This document shows, piece by piece, positions 43,064 through 51,756 of a DNA stretch of 64,000 nt (positions within the stretch are counted from its first letter, which is position 1; the number at the start of each line of letters is the position of its first letter). Below the pieces are notes generated by a model. The model was not told where the DNA came from. It worked only from the letters and a program-made list of their open reading frames with translations, and did no database searches. The stretch covers positions 62,001-126,000 of the forward strand of contig NZ_JANZXN010000006.1 in the NCBI RefSeq assembly GCF_025629245.1, written 5' to 3'. Source of the stretch: Natronobiforma cellulositropha. GTDB taxonomy: Archaea > Halobacteriota > Halobacteria > Halobacteriales > Natrialbaceae. The position numbers were made by a program, and so were the translations under genes.

Positions 43064-44781
43064 CCGAAGAGCCACCGGCCCACCAGGCAGACGGCGGGAG
43101 CGTCGAACTCGCGGAGACGGAGACGGCGGAGACGCTACAGATCCTCCTGATCGAGGACAACCCCGGCGACGCCAGACTCATCGAGGAGATGCTCCGCGAC
43201 ACCAGGGAACTCGCCCAGCGCATCGACCCACGAGGAGCGTCGAGCGGTGGCACCCCGCCGACCGTCCACCGCGAGACGCGCCTGCGCGACGGACTCGAGA
43301 CGCTCGAGGGAGACGACGTCGACGTCAACGTCGTCTTACTCGACCTGAACCTCCCCGACAGCAGCGGTCTCGAGACCGTCACCACGGTCGTCGAGACCGT
43401 CGACGAGACACCCATCGTCGTCCTGACCGGCGTCAGAGACGGTGACTCGGGTATCCAGGCGATCCAGCGCGGCGCACAGGACTACCTCGTCAAAGACGAG
43501 GTGACGAGTTCACTGCTGACGCGAACCATCCACCACGCCATCGAGCGCAACCGACAGGAACGCGAACGCACCCGCCGGCGCAAGCAACTCGAGACGCTCA
43601 ACCGACTCAACCGGATCGGCCAGGACGTCACCCACGCCGTCATCACGACCTCGACGCGCGAAGAACTCGAGCAGGCCGTCTGTGACCGCCTCGTCGCCTC
43701 CGACGCCTACCGCTTCGTCTGGATCGGCGAGGTGAGTCGCGGCGGCCAGGAGATCGCCCCCCGGGCGGTCGCCGGCGCAGAAGACGGCTACCTCGAAGAG
43801 ACGACGATCACCATCGACGACGACGCGACCGGACACGGTCCCGCCGGGCGTGCGATCCACACCAAAGCGGTCCAGGTCATGCAGGACATCGCCGGCGACC
43901 CCGCGTTCGAGCCCTGGCGCGAACAGGCGCTCGAGCGGGGCTACCACTCGAGTATGGCGGTGCCGATCGTCTACGAGGAACTGCTCTACGGCGTGATGAA
44001 CATCTACTCCGCGTCGCCCGCTGCCTTCTCCGAGTCGGAACGCGAGATCTTCGCCCGCCTCGGCGACATCATCGGCCACGCCATCACCGCCCTCGAGCGC
44101 AAGGACGCGCTGGTGAGCGACTCGATCCTCCAGCTCGAGTTCCAGATCGACGGCGTCGCCGACGCCCTCCTCGAGGCGACCAGAGCGACCGACGGCAGCG
44201 TCATCATCGAGAAACTCATCCGCAAGGACGAGACGCTCCACCTCTACGGGACGGCCACGGACCTCCCGCAGGAAACGTTCCTCGAGAGCGTCGAGGCGCT
44301 CGAGGTCGTCGAGGTAACCGACGTGCGCGTCCTCTCAGCCGGCCGGGACGGCTACGACTTCGAACTCGTCACCGCGGAGACGATCCCCCTGTTCGAAGAG
44401 ATCGCGACCTACGGCGGCCGCGTCCACTCGATGACGTTCGAAGACGGCGAACTCAGACTCTTAGTCGAGGTCTCGCGCGCCAGCGACACCCGTCAGCTGA
44501 TCGAACACGTCGAAGCCGTCTGTGCGGGCGCGAGTTACGTCGCCCAGCGAACCATCGACCGCACCGACTCGAGCGTCCTCGACCACGCCGTCCTCGAAGG
44601 CGACCTCACCGAGAAACAGCGCGCCGCCCTCGAGATGGCCTTCTTCGCGGGCTACTTCGACTGGCCCCGCTCGAGTACGGGCGAAGAGATCGCCGAACGC
44701 CTCGGCATCTCGCCGGCGACGTTCACCCAGCACCTCCGGGCGGCCGAACAGAAGTTCTTCCAGAGCGTCTTCAAAGGCTGA
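43060..44781 (+). CDS. Receiver-GAF-Bat-type HTH transcription regulator
   Basis: This 573-residue protein has an N-terminal receiver (LQILLIEDNPGDARLIEEML, VNVVLLDLNLPDSSG, DYLVKDEVTS), a GAF domain (about 170-345; GYHSSMAVPIVYEELLYGV), a Bat-type beta region (about 350-500) and an HTH_10 domain (LTEKQRAALEMAFFAGYFDW and RLGISPATFTQHLRAAEQ). It is the likely output of the kinase gene two positions upstream, either by direct phosphotransfer or through the single-domain regulator. The three genes overlap by 4 bases each. Confidence 0.93.
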   Translation: MTEEPPAHQADGGSVELAETETAETLQILLIEDNPGDARLIEEMLRDTRELAQRIDPRGASSGGTPPTVHRETRLRDGLETLEGDDVDVNVVLLDLNLPDSSGLETVTTVVETVDETPIVVLTGVRDGDSGIQAIQRGAQDYLVKDEVTSSLLTRTIHHAIERNRQERERTRRRKQLETLNRLNRIGQDVTHAVITTSTREELEQAVCDRLVASDAYRFVWIGEVSRGGQEIAPRAVAGAEDGYLEETTITIDDDATGHGPAGRAIHTKAVQVMQDIAGDPAFEPWREQALERGYHSSMAVPIVYEELLYGVMNIYSASPAAFSESEREIFARLGDIIGHAITALERKDALVSDSILQLEFQIDGVADALLEATRATDGSVIIEKLIRKDETLHLYGTATDLPQETFLESVEALEVVEVTDVRVLSAGRDGYDFELVTAETIPLFEEIATYGGRVHSMTFEDGELRLLVEVSRASDTRQLIEHVEAVCAGASYVAQRTIDRTDSSVLDHAVLEGDLTEKQRAALEMAFFAGYFDWPRSSTGEEIAERLGISPATFTQHLRAAEQKFFQSVFKG

Positions 44782-44864
44782 CCGGAGACTCAGTGCACGA
44801 GAGCTAGCGGATCGGTGTCTGAAAATCAGGTTTGCAGAGAACAGCATCGCACAGCAGAGGCGTC

Positions 44865-45458
44865 TCAGGAGTGGGGTGCCTCTGCGTCGGCGAGCGTCGC
44901 GTCGCCACCGTCGCGGCCGGCGACGGCAACGATCACCATCGAGAGACCGGTCGCCAGCAGGCTCACGCCGACGACCAGACCGACGGCCCAGACCGCGTCA
45001 CCCGGGAACGCAGCCCAGAGCAACGCCGCCAGAACGATCGAGACCGCGCCGCTGGCGGCGATCCAGCCCCGACCTGGCTGGCCCTCGAGTCGGGCCGCCA
45101 TCCAGAGTTCGGTGATGCCGTCGACCAGCAGGTAGGCGACGAGCAACAGCGTCAGGCTCAGCAGGCCAATCAGCGGGTTCGCGAGGACAACGAGACCGGC
45201 GACGATTCCGACGACCGCCAGCGCTAGCTGCCAGACCCGGCCGGTCCAGCCACTGGCAGAGAAGGTGTGGACGCCGTGGACGACGCCGCTGACGACCAGC
45301 AACGCGCCGACGACGTAGCTCATCGAGAGTCCCGTCGCGAAGGGGAAGGCGATGGCGAGGATGCCGAGCAGGGCGATGACGCCGCCCGCGAGGGCGAGGG
45401 TTCGCCAGCGTCGCTCGAGGGAGAATCCCTCGGTTCCGGAGTCTACTGTTGTACTCAT
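44865..45458 (-). CDS. HdeD-like DUF308 membrane protein
   Basis: This 197-residue protein has six hydrophobic helices in pairs (for example ALAGGVIALLGILAIAFPF and SYVVGALLVVSGVVHGVHTF), with short loops. This is the DUF308/HdeD layout. Members have been linked to acid or stress tolerance in bacteria, but the archaeal role is unknown. The start MSTTVDSGTEGFSLERRWRT is a short soluble tail. It faces the regulator at 44781 convergently and is divergent from nothing close by. Confidence 0.85.
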   Translation of the reverse strand: MSTTVDSGTEGFSLERRWRTLALAGGVIALLGILAIAFPFATGLSMSYVVGALLVVSGVVHGVHTFSASGWTGRVWQLALAVVGIVAGLVVLANPLIGLLSLTLLLVAYLLVDGITELWMAARLEGQPGRGWIAASGAVSIVLAALLWAAFPGDAVWAVGLVVGVSLLATGLSMVIVAVAGRDGGDATLADAEAPHS

Positions 45459-45567
45459 GTGTGTCACCACCCTTACAGAGGTCGTGTGAGGAGATAAACA
45501 GGTTTGTGAGGTTCGCGAGTAGGTCCGGAACGCGGACCGGTTCACTGGATTCGGGTGACGGCGGATA

Positions 45568-47340
45568 TCAGCGCTCTTCGACGTGGCGAATCTCACAGGC
45601 GATGCCGCGCGTGCTCTCGACCATCTCGCGGCCGAACATCTCCGCGCGGGCGACGCCGAAGGCCTTCGGTCCCTCGACGAGTACCTCGTCGCCGACGCGG
45701 ATGTCCTCGTCGGCGTCGACGACGCCCGGCGCGAGGACGCTCCCGCGGGGGACGAAGCCGTCGATTTCGACCCGCCTGGTCGGCGCGTCGCTCTCGGCCC
45801 ACAGGCGCGCCCCCTCGAGCGTCAGCGAGAGGGTGCCGTACTGGGGAACCATCGTCGCGAGCTGGGTGTCGTCGGCGTCGCGAACCTGGAGGCGGGGGTA
45901 CCGGCTGGTGGTCCGCAGGTCGACGTCGGCGAAGAGGGCGTCACCCGCACCGTCGCCGAGGAGGTAGTCGGCGATGGCGCGGACGGTGTTGTGCTCGCGC
46001 TCACGTTTGGGGTAGGCCGGCTCACCGGCGAGTTCCTCGGCGAGCGCGGCGAGCGACGCGTCGTCGGTCGGGTGGGCACCCTCGGCGACGGTGTAGGTGA
46101 ACTCGAGACCGTCGACCTCGTCTTCGACGCGCTCGACGATCTCGCGGTAGCCCTCGTCGGGGACGTGGGCGATCACCCGCGAGTAGGTGTCGGCGGTGCG
46201 CTCGAGGTACCGACGGAGGACGCGGGCGACGAAGTCGACCTCGTCGGCCGACCAGCGGCCGGTGACGACGGTGTCGTAGTGCTGGGCCGGATACGTGGTC
46301 TCGAGTTCCTGGGGAACGACGCCGATGGGACTGGTGATCGAGACGACGTGGGCGCGCCAGCGGATGGCGTCGTGGAACTGGCGGTGGCTCTGGGAGTCGC
46401 TGTAGGGTTTCTTCGCCGAGCAGGGAACCAGCACGAGCGGGGCGTCGAAGCGGTTGCGGTAGCGGGTCGTGACGCGGTCGGCGTAGCGCTGGATCTCGAC
46501 CCGGCGGAGGGTGTCCTCGGTCGCCGCGGTGAGCGGCGCATCCCGGAGGATGGGAGTTCGTTCCTCGAGATAGCTCCACTGGCTGTCGAGTTCGCGCATC
46601 GCGGCGGTGAGCCACTGGTCGTGGCGGGCCTGGCCCTCGAGATAGTCGCGCAGGCGGCCGTCGCGAATCCGCTGGCGGACGACCGCGAGTTCGGCGGCCA
46701 GCGCGTTCCGGTTGTGCTCGGCGCAGGACTCGCGGGTGAATTCCTCGCGGGGGACCTGACAGGCGGGACAGGCACACGGGAGTTCCTCGAGGTCCTCGAG
46801 GAAGTACTCGCCCTCGGTCGTGAGGTACTTGCCCTGCGTGCCCTTGATGGTGGCTCTCGAGGCGTCGACGGCGTCGACACCGGCGTAGGCGAGCAGGGCG
46901 ACGTTGCGCGGCGTGGCGACCCCGGAGAGACAGAGGGCGGTGTCGGCGGGGATCGCCTCGCGGGTGGCGAGGACCGCCTCGACGAACGCGCGGCCGTGGC
47001 CGACGGCCGACCCCGCGTCGGCGAGGAGGTAGGCGTCGGTACCCTCGTCTCGAGGGTCTTCACTCGAGAGCACGGCGGCGCTCGGATAGTCGACGTCGGG
47101 GGTCGCGACGGCGAACGCCTCGCGGACCTCGGGGGCGGTGCCGCCGGGGAAGCCGCGGTGGGGGAGCACCGTCAGCGCCGCCGGGTCGCCCGCCGGAACC
47201 TCGCGCTCGCTCGCCCACAGGCTCCCGGCGTCGACGAGCAGGTCGTCGACGAGCGCGGGTGTGGTGCGCGGCGACTCGAGGCGGAGTTCGCCGAGGCGCG
47301 CGGCCCCGTCGCGCGCGTGGACCTCGAAGTAGTCGGTCAT
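45568..47340 (-). CDS. arcS: Archaeosine synthase (ArcS/TgtA2)
   Basis: The 590-residue enzyme converts preQ0 at G15 of archaeal tRNA to archaeosine, acting after TgtA. The N-terminal half is TGT-like without the TGT catalytic core (PHRGFPGGTAPEVREAFAVA, ALCLSGVATPRNVALLAYAG, LPCACPACQVPREEFT with the zinc-like cysteines). The PCSAKKPYSDSQSH motif is the signature of ArcS, and a C-terminal PUA domain (GFVPRGSVLAPGVVDADEDI then VGDEVLVEGPKAFGVARAEM) binds tRNA. The start at 47340, MTDYFEVHARDGAARLGELR, is standard. tgtA lies about 7 kb away on the same strand beyond the accessory island. Confidence 0.93.
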   Translation of the reverse strand: MTDYFEVHARDGAARLGELRLESPRTTPALVDDLLVDAGSLWASEREVPAGDPAALTVLPHRGFPGGTAPEVREAFAVATPDVDYPSAAVLSSEDPRDEGTDAYLLADAGSAVGHGRAFVEAVLATREAIPADTALCLSGVATPRNVALLAYAGVDAVDASRATIKGTQGKYLTTEGEYFLEDLEELPCACPACQVPREEFTRESCAEHNRNALAAELAVVRQRIRDGRLRDYLEGQARHDQWLTAAMRELDSQWSYLEERTPILRDAPLTAATEDTLRRVEIQRYADRVTTRYRNRFDAPLVLVPCSAKKPYSDSQSHRQFHDAIRWRAHVVSITSPIGVVPQELETTYPAQHYDTVVTGRWSADEVDFVARVLRRYLERTADTYSRVIAHVPDEGYREIVERVEDEVDGLEFTYTVAEGAHPTDDASLAALAEELAGEPAYPKREREHNTVRAIADYLLGDGAGDALFADVDLRTTSRYPRLQVRDADDTQLATMVPQYGTLSLTLEGARLWAESDAPTRRVEIDGFVPRGSVLAPGVVDADEDIRVGDEVLVEGPKAFGVARAEMFGREMVESTRGIACEIRHVEER

Positions 47341-47515
47341 ACCCACACTCGGACGGGGAGGGCGAAAGAGGCTGTCGATGCGGCGCGCGGACGGGTATAC
47401 AGTACCACCAGCAACATCCAGCAAATCGTGCTCGAGGCGGAAACCAACAGTGTCGTCAAATGGGAGAAGGGTTTTATGATTGTGAGAATATCGTCCATAT
47501 ACCAACACATTCGTC

Positions 47516-48331
47516 ATGAAACGACGTGAACTCCTCGCTACAGCTAGTGCTGGACTGATCCTTGGGGTGAGTGGCTGCCTCAGTAACCACGTGGATGTGA
47601 ATTCAGATCGGGACAACGGAGGCAATCAACCGGAGGAGAAACAATTCCCTGAACAGCCGGAGACACTCGATACTGACGATGTGCGTGAATTCGTTGCAGC
47701 ATACGAAGAGACCCATATTTACAATCATAACAAAAGTCCGTCGTCGGTAATCGAAGTCGACTGCGTCGAAGAGCAATCAGTGGTCAACTATACAACTGAA
47801 AAGGAGAAGTACGTGAGTATAATCGATTGTGAGTTTAACGAATTTAGAAGGGAGGGAGGAAATGGAACCGGAACTGGAGCGACCCCTCCTGCACTATATG
47901 CAGTCACACGGGAGCGGTCAGTACGGATCGAGCCAAGAATTGAACGATATTCCGACCCGTATATCACCGACGAACAAACGTCGAGAGATGCAACTGGAAT
48001 CTGGCTCTCTAACTTCAGCCGACAGTCCCACACCGTATCGGTAAAAGTGGTCCATCGAACTGATGGGGACAGCCACATTCTCGAAGAAAAGTACGAGATG
48101 GCGTCCGAAAGCGGGTTACACATGATAGACATGATTGGTATGCCTGGAGCGTACGAAATACATGCAGAACTCGAGACCGGGGAAAGTGACGAAGGAATAT
48201 TCAATCATGCTAACGAACAATACAGTATCTTACCATTTGCAGCAATCACCATCACATCAGGTGGACAGCTTATCGTTGATACCCTCGAATTCGCAGCAGA
48301 GGCAGATGATCGATCTCCGGTCGTGAAGTAG
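47516..48331 (+). CDS. Low-GC predicted lipoprotein, unknown function
   Basis: This 271-residue protein begins MKRRELLATASAGLILGVSG followed by Cys (lipobox VSGC), a Tat-like RR signal. The mature part has an Asn/Gln-rich linker and then YEETHIYNHNKSPSSVIEVD and a FSRQSHTVSVKVVHRTDGDS stretch. The C-terminal half has alternating beta strands, perhaps an Ig-like fold. Codon usage is visibly lower in GC than arcS next to it, and the amino acid composition is less acidic than typical haloarchaeal genes. This suggests horizontal acquisition. A TATA-like GTTTTATG is near 47471. Confidence 0.72.
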   Translation: MKRRELLATASAGLILGVSGCLSNHVDVNSDRDNGGNQPEEKQFPEQPETLDTDDVREFVAAYEETHIYNHNKSPSSVIEVDCVEEQSVVNYTTEKEKYVSIIDCEFNEFRREGGNGTGTGATPPALYAVTRERSVRIEPRIERYSDPYITDEQTSRDATGIWLSNFSRQSHTVSVKVVHRTDGDSHILEEKYEMASESGLHMIDMIGMPGAYEIHAELETGESDEGIFNHANEQYSILPFAAITITSGGQLIVDTLEFAAEADDRSPVVK

Positions 48332-48503
48332 TAGCAGTGAATCTGTGAGCACGACTCGACTGCCACATTCCGACTACACGAAGTGCTCTTCGACCCCAAA
48401 GAGAAATACCGGGAGCATCGCCGGAGATACAGTCGCGGCTTCGAACAGGCAGGGATCGCTCGAGTGCGCAACGGAAACAGTCGGGGCGGACACTCAGCGC
48501 GCG

Positions 48504-48671
48504 CTACCGGCGCAACTGCCTCGCCTCCTCCTGCGTGACGTAACAGCCACAGGAAGTCTGAATCGTAAACGGACCGGTGGCGGTTACGCCGACGACCACG
48601 CTCTCACAGTGGGGACAGCGTGGCGGGTTCCAGTCGTCGCCACCCCAGCGGGCATAGTCGTCGTCGCTCAT
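48504..48671 (-). CDS. 55-residue zinc-ribbon protein, copy 1
   Basis: This small protein begins MSDDDYARWGGDDWNPPRCP and has the metal-type motif C19-x2-C22 and C41-x-C43 (TSCGCYV). The rest is acidic at the N-terminus and basic at the end (EEARQLRR). Copy 2 at 51589 differs by 14 bases in 168, but 10 of the 13 changed codons are synonymous, which is evidence for protein-level selection. The start ATG overlaps the TGA of the 63-codon open frame in the leader (ATGA), which itself does not look protein-coding. Role is unknown; a regulator or RNA-binding protein is plausible. Confidence 0.8.
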   Translation of the reverse strand: MSDDDYARWGGDDWNPPRCPHCESVVVGVTATGPFTIQTSCGCYVTQEEARQLRR

Positions 48672-48968
48672 CGGCCGTCTCCGGGTGTGCGAGGTGGGAG
48701 GAGGGCGAGCAGCGGCGCTCGAGTGCGCAGTGAGAGACACACTCGAGTGACAGGGGTGGTGCTCCGAGTGACGGTGTCGTAACTCGAGAAACCGGCGTTT
48801 CGCGGGCTGTACGGTGCGTTTGCGAGCCTTTTATGGTCGCGTGGTTGGTAGGGAGTCATGGCTTCGGAACTCAACCTGAGTAGGAAGCCACGTCTCGGGT
48901 GGTAGTGACACCCGGGGCACTTTCTTGAGAGCGTGCCCCTAACCGGTGTGCGGCGGGCGCAGCTTCCA
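48672..48968 (-). ncRNA. Structured leader RNA upstream of zinc-ribbon gene, copy 1
   Basis: Transcript start near 48968 is expected about 26 bases after a minus-strand TATA box at 48991-48999. Reading the minus strand, a 10-base helix P1 (GGAAGCTGCG, 48958-48967, with CGTGGCTTCC, 48883-48892) encloses hairpin C (GGGCAC/GTGCCC, 48915-48920 and 48933-48938) and hairpin B (CGGGTG/CACCCG, 48896-48901 and 48909-48914). The 3-prime strand of P1 can instead pair with GAAGCCA (plus-strand TGGCTTC at 48859-48865) to form hairpin A. The two pairings exclude each other, as in a riboswitch. The remaining 190 bases are almost invariant between the copies. This is inferred from sequence comparison only. 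Confidence 0.68.
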
Positions 48969-49093
48969 CGGGCGAGTTTCACGAACAGATACATATAGTT
49001 TCTGGAAATGGTCGTCGGTGATGCGGGTAATGGGGTTGGTGACTGACCGACTCGAGGGTGAGAGCCACTCGAGTGTCCAAACAGCAACACATA

Positions 49094-50845
49094 ATGCAAC
49101 CGACCAATAACGGTCTGACAAGTACCAATGCGACGAGATACGAGGTGGAGCGGGTGAGTTTCGACCGCCGACGGCGGGAGGCGAGCGCGAACGAGAACGA
49201 CGAAATGGGCCAGCGACGCACTCGAGCGCAGCCACAGACCCAGCGCGGGGCGCGGCCACACCAGTATCTCTCGAGCGTCCTGCGCCCCTCGCCCGAGCAG
49301 GCGGCCCAGCTCGACGAATTGATCCAGACGCGCGGGTTCGAGCAGGTCCAACGGTGGGGCGAACGCGGTGAACTGCCCGAAGGCATAAACACGCCGACAG
49401 GCGAGCAAGTGCGCGTCGCTCGAGCGCGCAGTCGGGCGGCAGGCGTCGAACTCGACACACCGAGTGCGATGCGCTCGGTGGAGGCACAGGCTGAGAGCGA
49501 CCTAGCGGGCGAGACCGCGACGCCGGACGTGGTTCGGCGTGTGATCTCGCGACCAGGGAAGCCACTCGAGGGCTCTGTCCGCGAGGAGATGGAGGAACGG
49601 ATGGGCGACTCGTTCAGTGACGTTCAGCTTCACACCGGTCCCGAGGCCGCAAAAGCCGCGAGCGCGCTCGAGGCACGTGCGTTTACGACCGGGAATCACA
49701 TGGTGTTCAACCGCGGTGAGTACGACCCCGAGAACGTGGAGGGGAAGTATCTGCTCGCGCACGTCCGCCAGCAAACTGGTGGCCAGATCAGTATGCTCCC
49801 ACAGAAGGGAAGTTCGCTCGTGATCGATCCCGATCCGGAACTCGAACGCGAAGCCGACGAAGTGGCTAGAAATGCACTGGAACGAGGAGACAAACCGATT
49901 ATCACCCACTCGGCAGGGATTGGCATCCACGTCCAGCGGGCACCACCGCAGTCGAGGTTCGGCCGTGACGGCACCTGGGAACGGGACCCGAGCGAACTAC
50001 CCGAGGTCGGCACAGCGCTCGAGATCGTCGAACGAATCGTCGCGACGATCGAAGCACGCGACCTGCTGTCAGGGCGGTCCGCCACACCGGATGGGGTCAG
50101 AAAGACGCTTGCGAAGCTACTCGAGAGCGGTGAGGTCGGGGTAGCGCAACTTGAGCAGTTCGAAGCGGACCTCGAGACTCTGCTCAAGGGTGGTGTGAAG
50201 GGTGTTGGACACGTTATCAACGACGACATTGCTAACAGTTCGCGGAACAACGTCGTCGGTGCGTTGTACGAATTCCACGTTGCGAGTGGATATGTACAGG
50301 GACAAGCGGAGGTGGACGCGATTGGGGAGACGAAGCGAACGGTTCGGTACGACGAACTGAGTGCGGCTCAGATCGACGAAATCGTAGACGAGTTCGCGGC
50401 AGCGGCAGTACCGGAGGAAATCGCTGCAGCGGATGGATCCTCGCTCGAAGCGCTTTCTGATGATGTGGTCGACGAGTATATCCGCAAAGCGGCGTTCCTC
50501 AGAGGGATTAACTCGAGAGCCGACCTACGGTTACGAATCGAAAGGGCGCTAAATCCGGCACGTGATGGAGCGAATAGCTTGACGAGTGAGTTCGACGTGA
50601 TGACGACCGACGGATCGTATATCGAAGCAAAGTCCGGAAGGGTACGAGGTGGAGATATTCTGGACAAAGCGATTCGGTTCAAGGCCCACCAACTCAGTGG
50701 TGACGTCAGTGCTGAGGGGACCATGACAGTTGTTAGTCCGCAGGAACAAACGTTCATTCAAAAAGATAGGAAACCGAGAAGTGTGACACAGCTTATTGAC
50801 GCCGTAGGGTTCCTCTCGTGGGACGTATTTGGAGGAGAACAATGA
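49094..50845 (+). CDS. Predicted polymorphic toxin: DUF4157-like domain with PD-(D/E)XK nuclease end
   Basis: This 583-residue protein has a basic/low-complexity N-terminus, a DUF4157-like domain (about 156-231; SFSDVQLHTGPEAAKAASAL and ARAFTTGNHMVFNRGEYDP) followed by LEREADEVA (250-258), and a C-terminal nuclease-like domain. The DUF4157 metal motif HExxH is missing: LLAHVRQQTGG stands where LLAHE..HV.QQ is usual. The C-terminal part has the helix with E393 (ALYEFHVASGY) and the strands with D501, E511 and K513 (EFDVMTTDGSYIEAKSG), matching a PD-(D/E)XK core. I chose ATG 49094; GTG 49058 and ATG 49205 are alternatives. The stop overlaps the downstream gene. No injection-system genes are in the window. 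Confidence 0.72.
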   Translation: MQPTNNGLTSTNATRYEVERVSFDRRRREASANENDEMGQRRTRAQPQTQRGARPHQYLSSVLRPSPEQAAQLDELIQTRGFEQVQRWGERGELPEGINTPTGEQVRVARARSRAAGVELDTPSAMRSVEAQAESDLAGETATPDVVRRVISRPGKPLEGSVREEMEERMGDSFSDVQLHTGPEAAKAASALEARAFTTGNHMVFNRGEYDPENVEGKYLLAHVRQQTGGQISMLPQKGSSLVIDPDPELEREADEVARNALERGDKPIITHSAGIGIHVQRAPPQSRFGRDGTWERDPSELPEVGTALEIVERIVATIEARDLLSGRSATPDGVRKTLAKLLESGEVGVAQLEQFEADLETLLKGGVKGVGHVINDDIANSSRNNVVGALYEFHVASGYVQGQAEVDAIGETKRTVRYDELSAAQIDEIVDEFAAAAVPEEIAAADGSSLEALSDDVVDEYIRKAAFLRGINSRADLRLRIERALNPARDGANSLTSEFDVMTTDGSYIEAKSGRVRGGDILDKAIRFKAHQLSGDVSAEGTMTVVSPQEQTFIQKDRKPRSVTQLIDAVGFLSWDVFGGEQ

Positions 50846-51543
50846 CCGACGATCGGTTGTATATCGAGTACATCTATCGAGGTGGTACGGACAGTGAGTT
50901 GAGTGAGCAACATCGGAAAGCGATCGAATCGACAGAGCGGTACGAGTACGTAGGAGCAGGCATCCTGTCTACACAGTACGTCGGAGACGTCACAATAGAG
51001 CCATACATCGATGTACACGACCGGTGGTCGTTCGTACATGGTGGATCGCTTAGTCATACCACGCCCGATGGAGAACAGTGGGATCTGACCGACTGTCCGC
51101 TCATCGCGTATCGGTTCGACGAAAATAGGTTCCTGATCGGAGGGGACACTCATCCCTGGAGCGACAACGAACACGAACCGTTAGAAGCAGTTATCGATCT
51201 CGTTAAGCTCGGATACACTGCGACGGGTGACCGGCCTGTTGTGGTCTACGCAGAGACACCAGATATGCCACATATCGGCCACCCACCGTGTACTGCCCGA
51301 TCTCTGGCAGATTGGAGACTAACTCATCTGTGCTGGCTAACGATTTTCACGCCGAATCTGGTCGACACGTATGGCCGTGAGACGTTGCTCTCCGCACCTG
51401 CCTGGCACGTCGAAGAACTCGAGGACGGGGCAATTCTCCTCGTCTGTCACGACGACCCAACCTGGGAGACGTCCCTCCAGCCGGTCGCAGACCACATCGG
51501 CCTTCCGACGCCCGAAGATGTATACCGGAACAAACGCCGCTAG
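50842..51543 (+). CDS. Candidate immunity protein for the DUF4157/nuclease toxin
   Basis: This 233-residue protein begins MTDDRLYIEYIYRGGTDSEL and overlaps the toxin stop by 4 bases (ATGA). It contains mixed beta strands and helices (EPYIDVHDRWSFVHGGSLSH, GDRPVVVYAETPDMPHIGHP, LLVCHDDPTWETSL) and no signal peptide. I recognise no family. The immunity role rests only on its tight coupling to the predicted nuclease, the usual position of immunity genes. Its GC is lower than that of the core genes, as for the toxin's 3-prime half. It ends 19 bases before the second repeat copy. Confidence 0.6.
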   Translation: MTDDRLYIEYIYRGGTDSELSEQHRKAIESTERYEYVGAGILSTQYVGDVTIEPYIDVHDRWSFVHGGSLSHTTPDGEQWDLTDCPLIAYRFDENRFLIGGDTHPWSDNEHEPLEAVIDLVKLGYTATGDRPVVVYAETPDMPHIGHPPCTARSLADWRLTHLCWLTIFTPNLVDTYGRETLLSAPAWHVEELEDGAILLVCHDDPTWETSLQPVADHIGLPTPEDVYRNKRR

Positions 51544-51588
51544 AGATTCGGCCAATGGTCCCGAACAGGCCCGCATCGCTCGAGTGCG

Positions 51589-51756
51589 CTACCGGCGCAA
51601 CTGCCTCGCCTCCTCCTGGGTGACGTAACAGCCACAGGAAGTCTGGATGGTGAACGGTCCCGTGGCGGTCATACCGACCACCACACTCTCACAGTGGGGA
51701 CAGCGCGGCGGGTTCCAGTCGTCGCCACCCCAGCGGGCATAGTCGTCCTCGGTCAT
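51589..51756 (-). CDS. 55-residue zinc-ribbon protein, copy 2
   Basis: This near-identical paralog of 48504-48671 begins MTEDDYARWGGDDWNPPRCP. It differs from copy 1 at only three residues (S2T, D3E, V29M). The four cysteines (C19, C22, C41, C43) are kept. The start is coupled to the leader open frame by ATGA as in copy 1. It is on the minus strand, convergent with the candidate immunity gene, 45 bases after it. Confidence 0.8.
   Translation of the reverse strand: MTEDDYARWGGDDWNPPRCPHCESVVVGMTATGPFTIQTSCGCYVTQEEARQLRR

Larger units (their letters stand above)
48443..49000. repeat. Direct repeat, copy 1: zinc-ribbon gene plus structured leader
   Basis: This unit is a direct repeat of 51563-52075. 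The copies align from GAACAGGC through the whole 55-codon gene, the ~190-base invariant leader, the hairpin region and the minus-strand TATA box (ACTATATG near 48992 read on the minus strand). Copy 1 has an extra stretch of about 34 bases downstream of the zinc-ribbon stop (around 48467-48500). The repeats flank the toxin/immunity pair. Confidence 0.88.

Noticed and set aside
48672-48860. 63-codon open frame MTPYQPR... ahead of the zinc-ribbon gene, also at 51757-51945
   Set aside because: Seven of eight changed codons between the copies alter the amino acid and only one is silent, so the frame is not under protein selection. I treat it as part of the leader RNA.
49094-51543. Full extracellular contractile injection system
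   Set aside because: No sheath, tube, spike, baseplate or AAA+ genes of that kind occur in the window. Only the DUF4157-type toxin and immunity pair is present.
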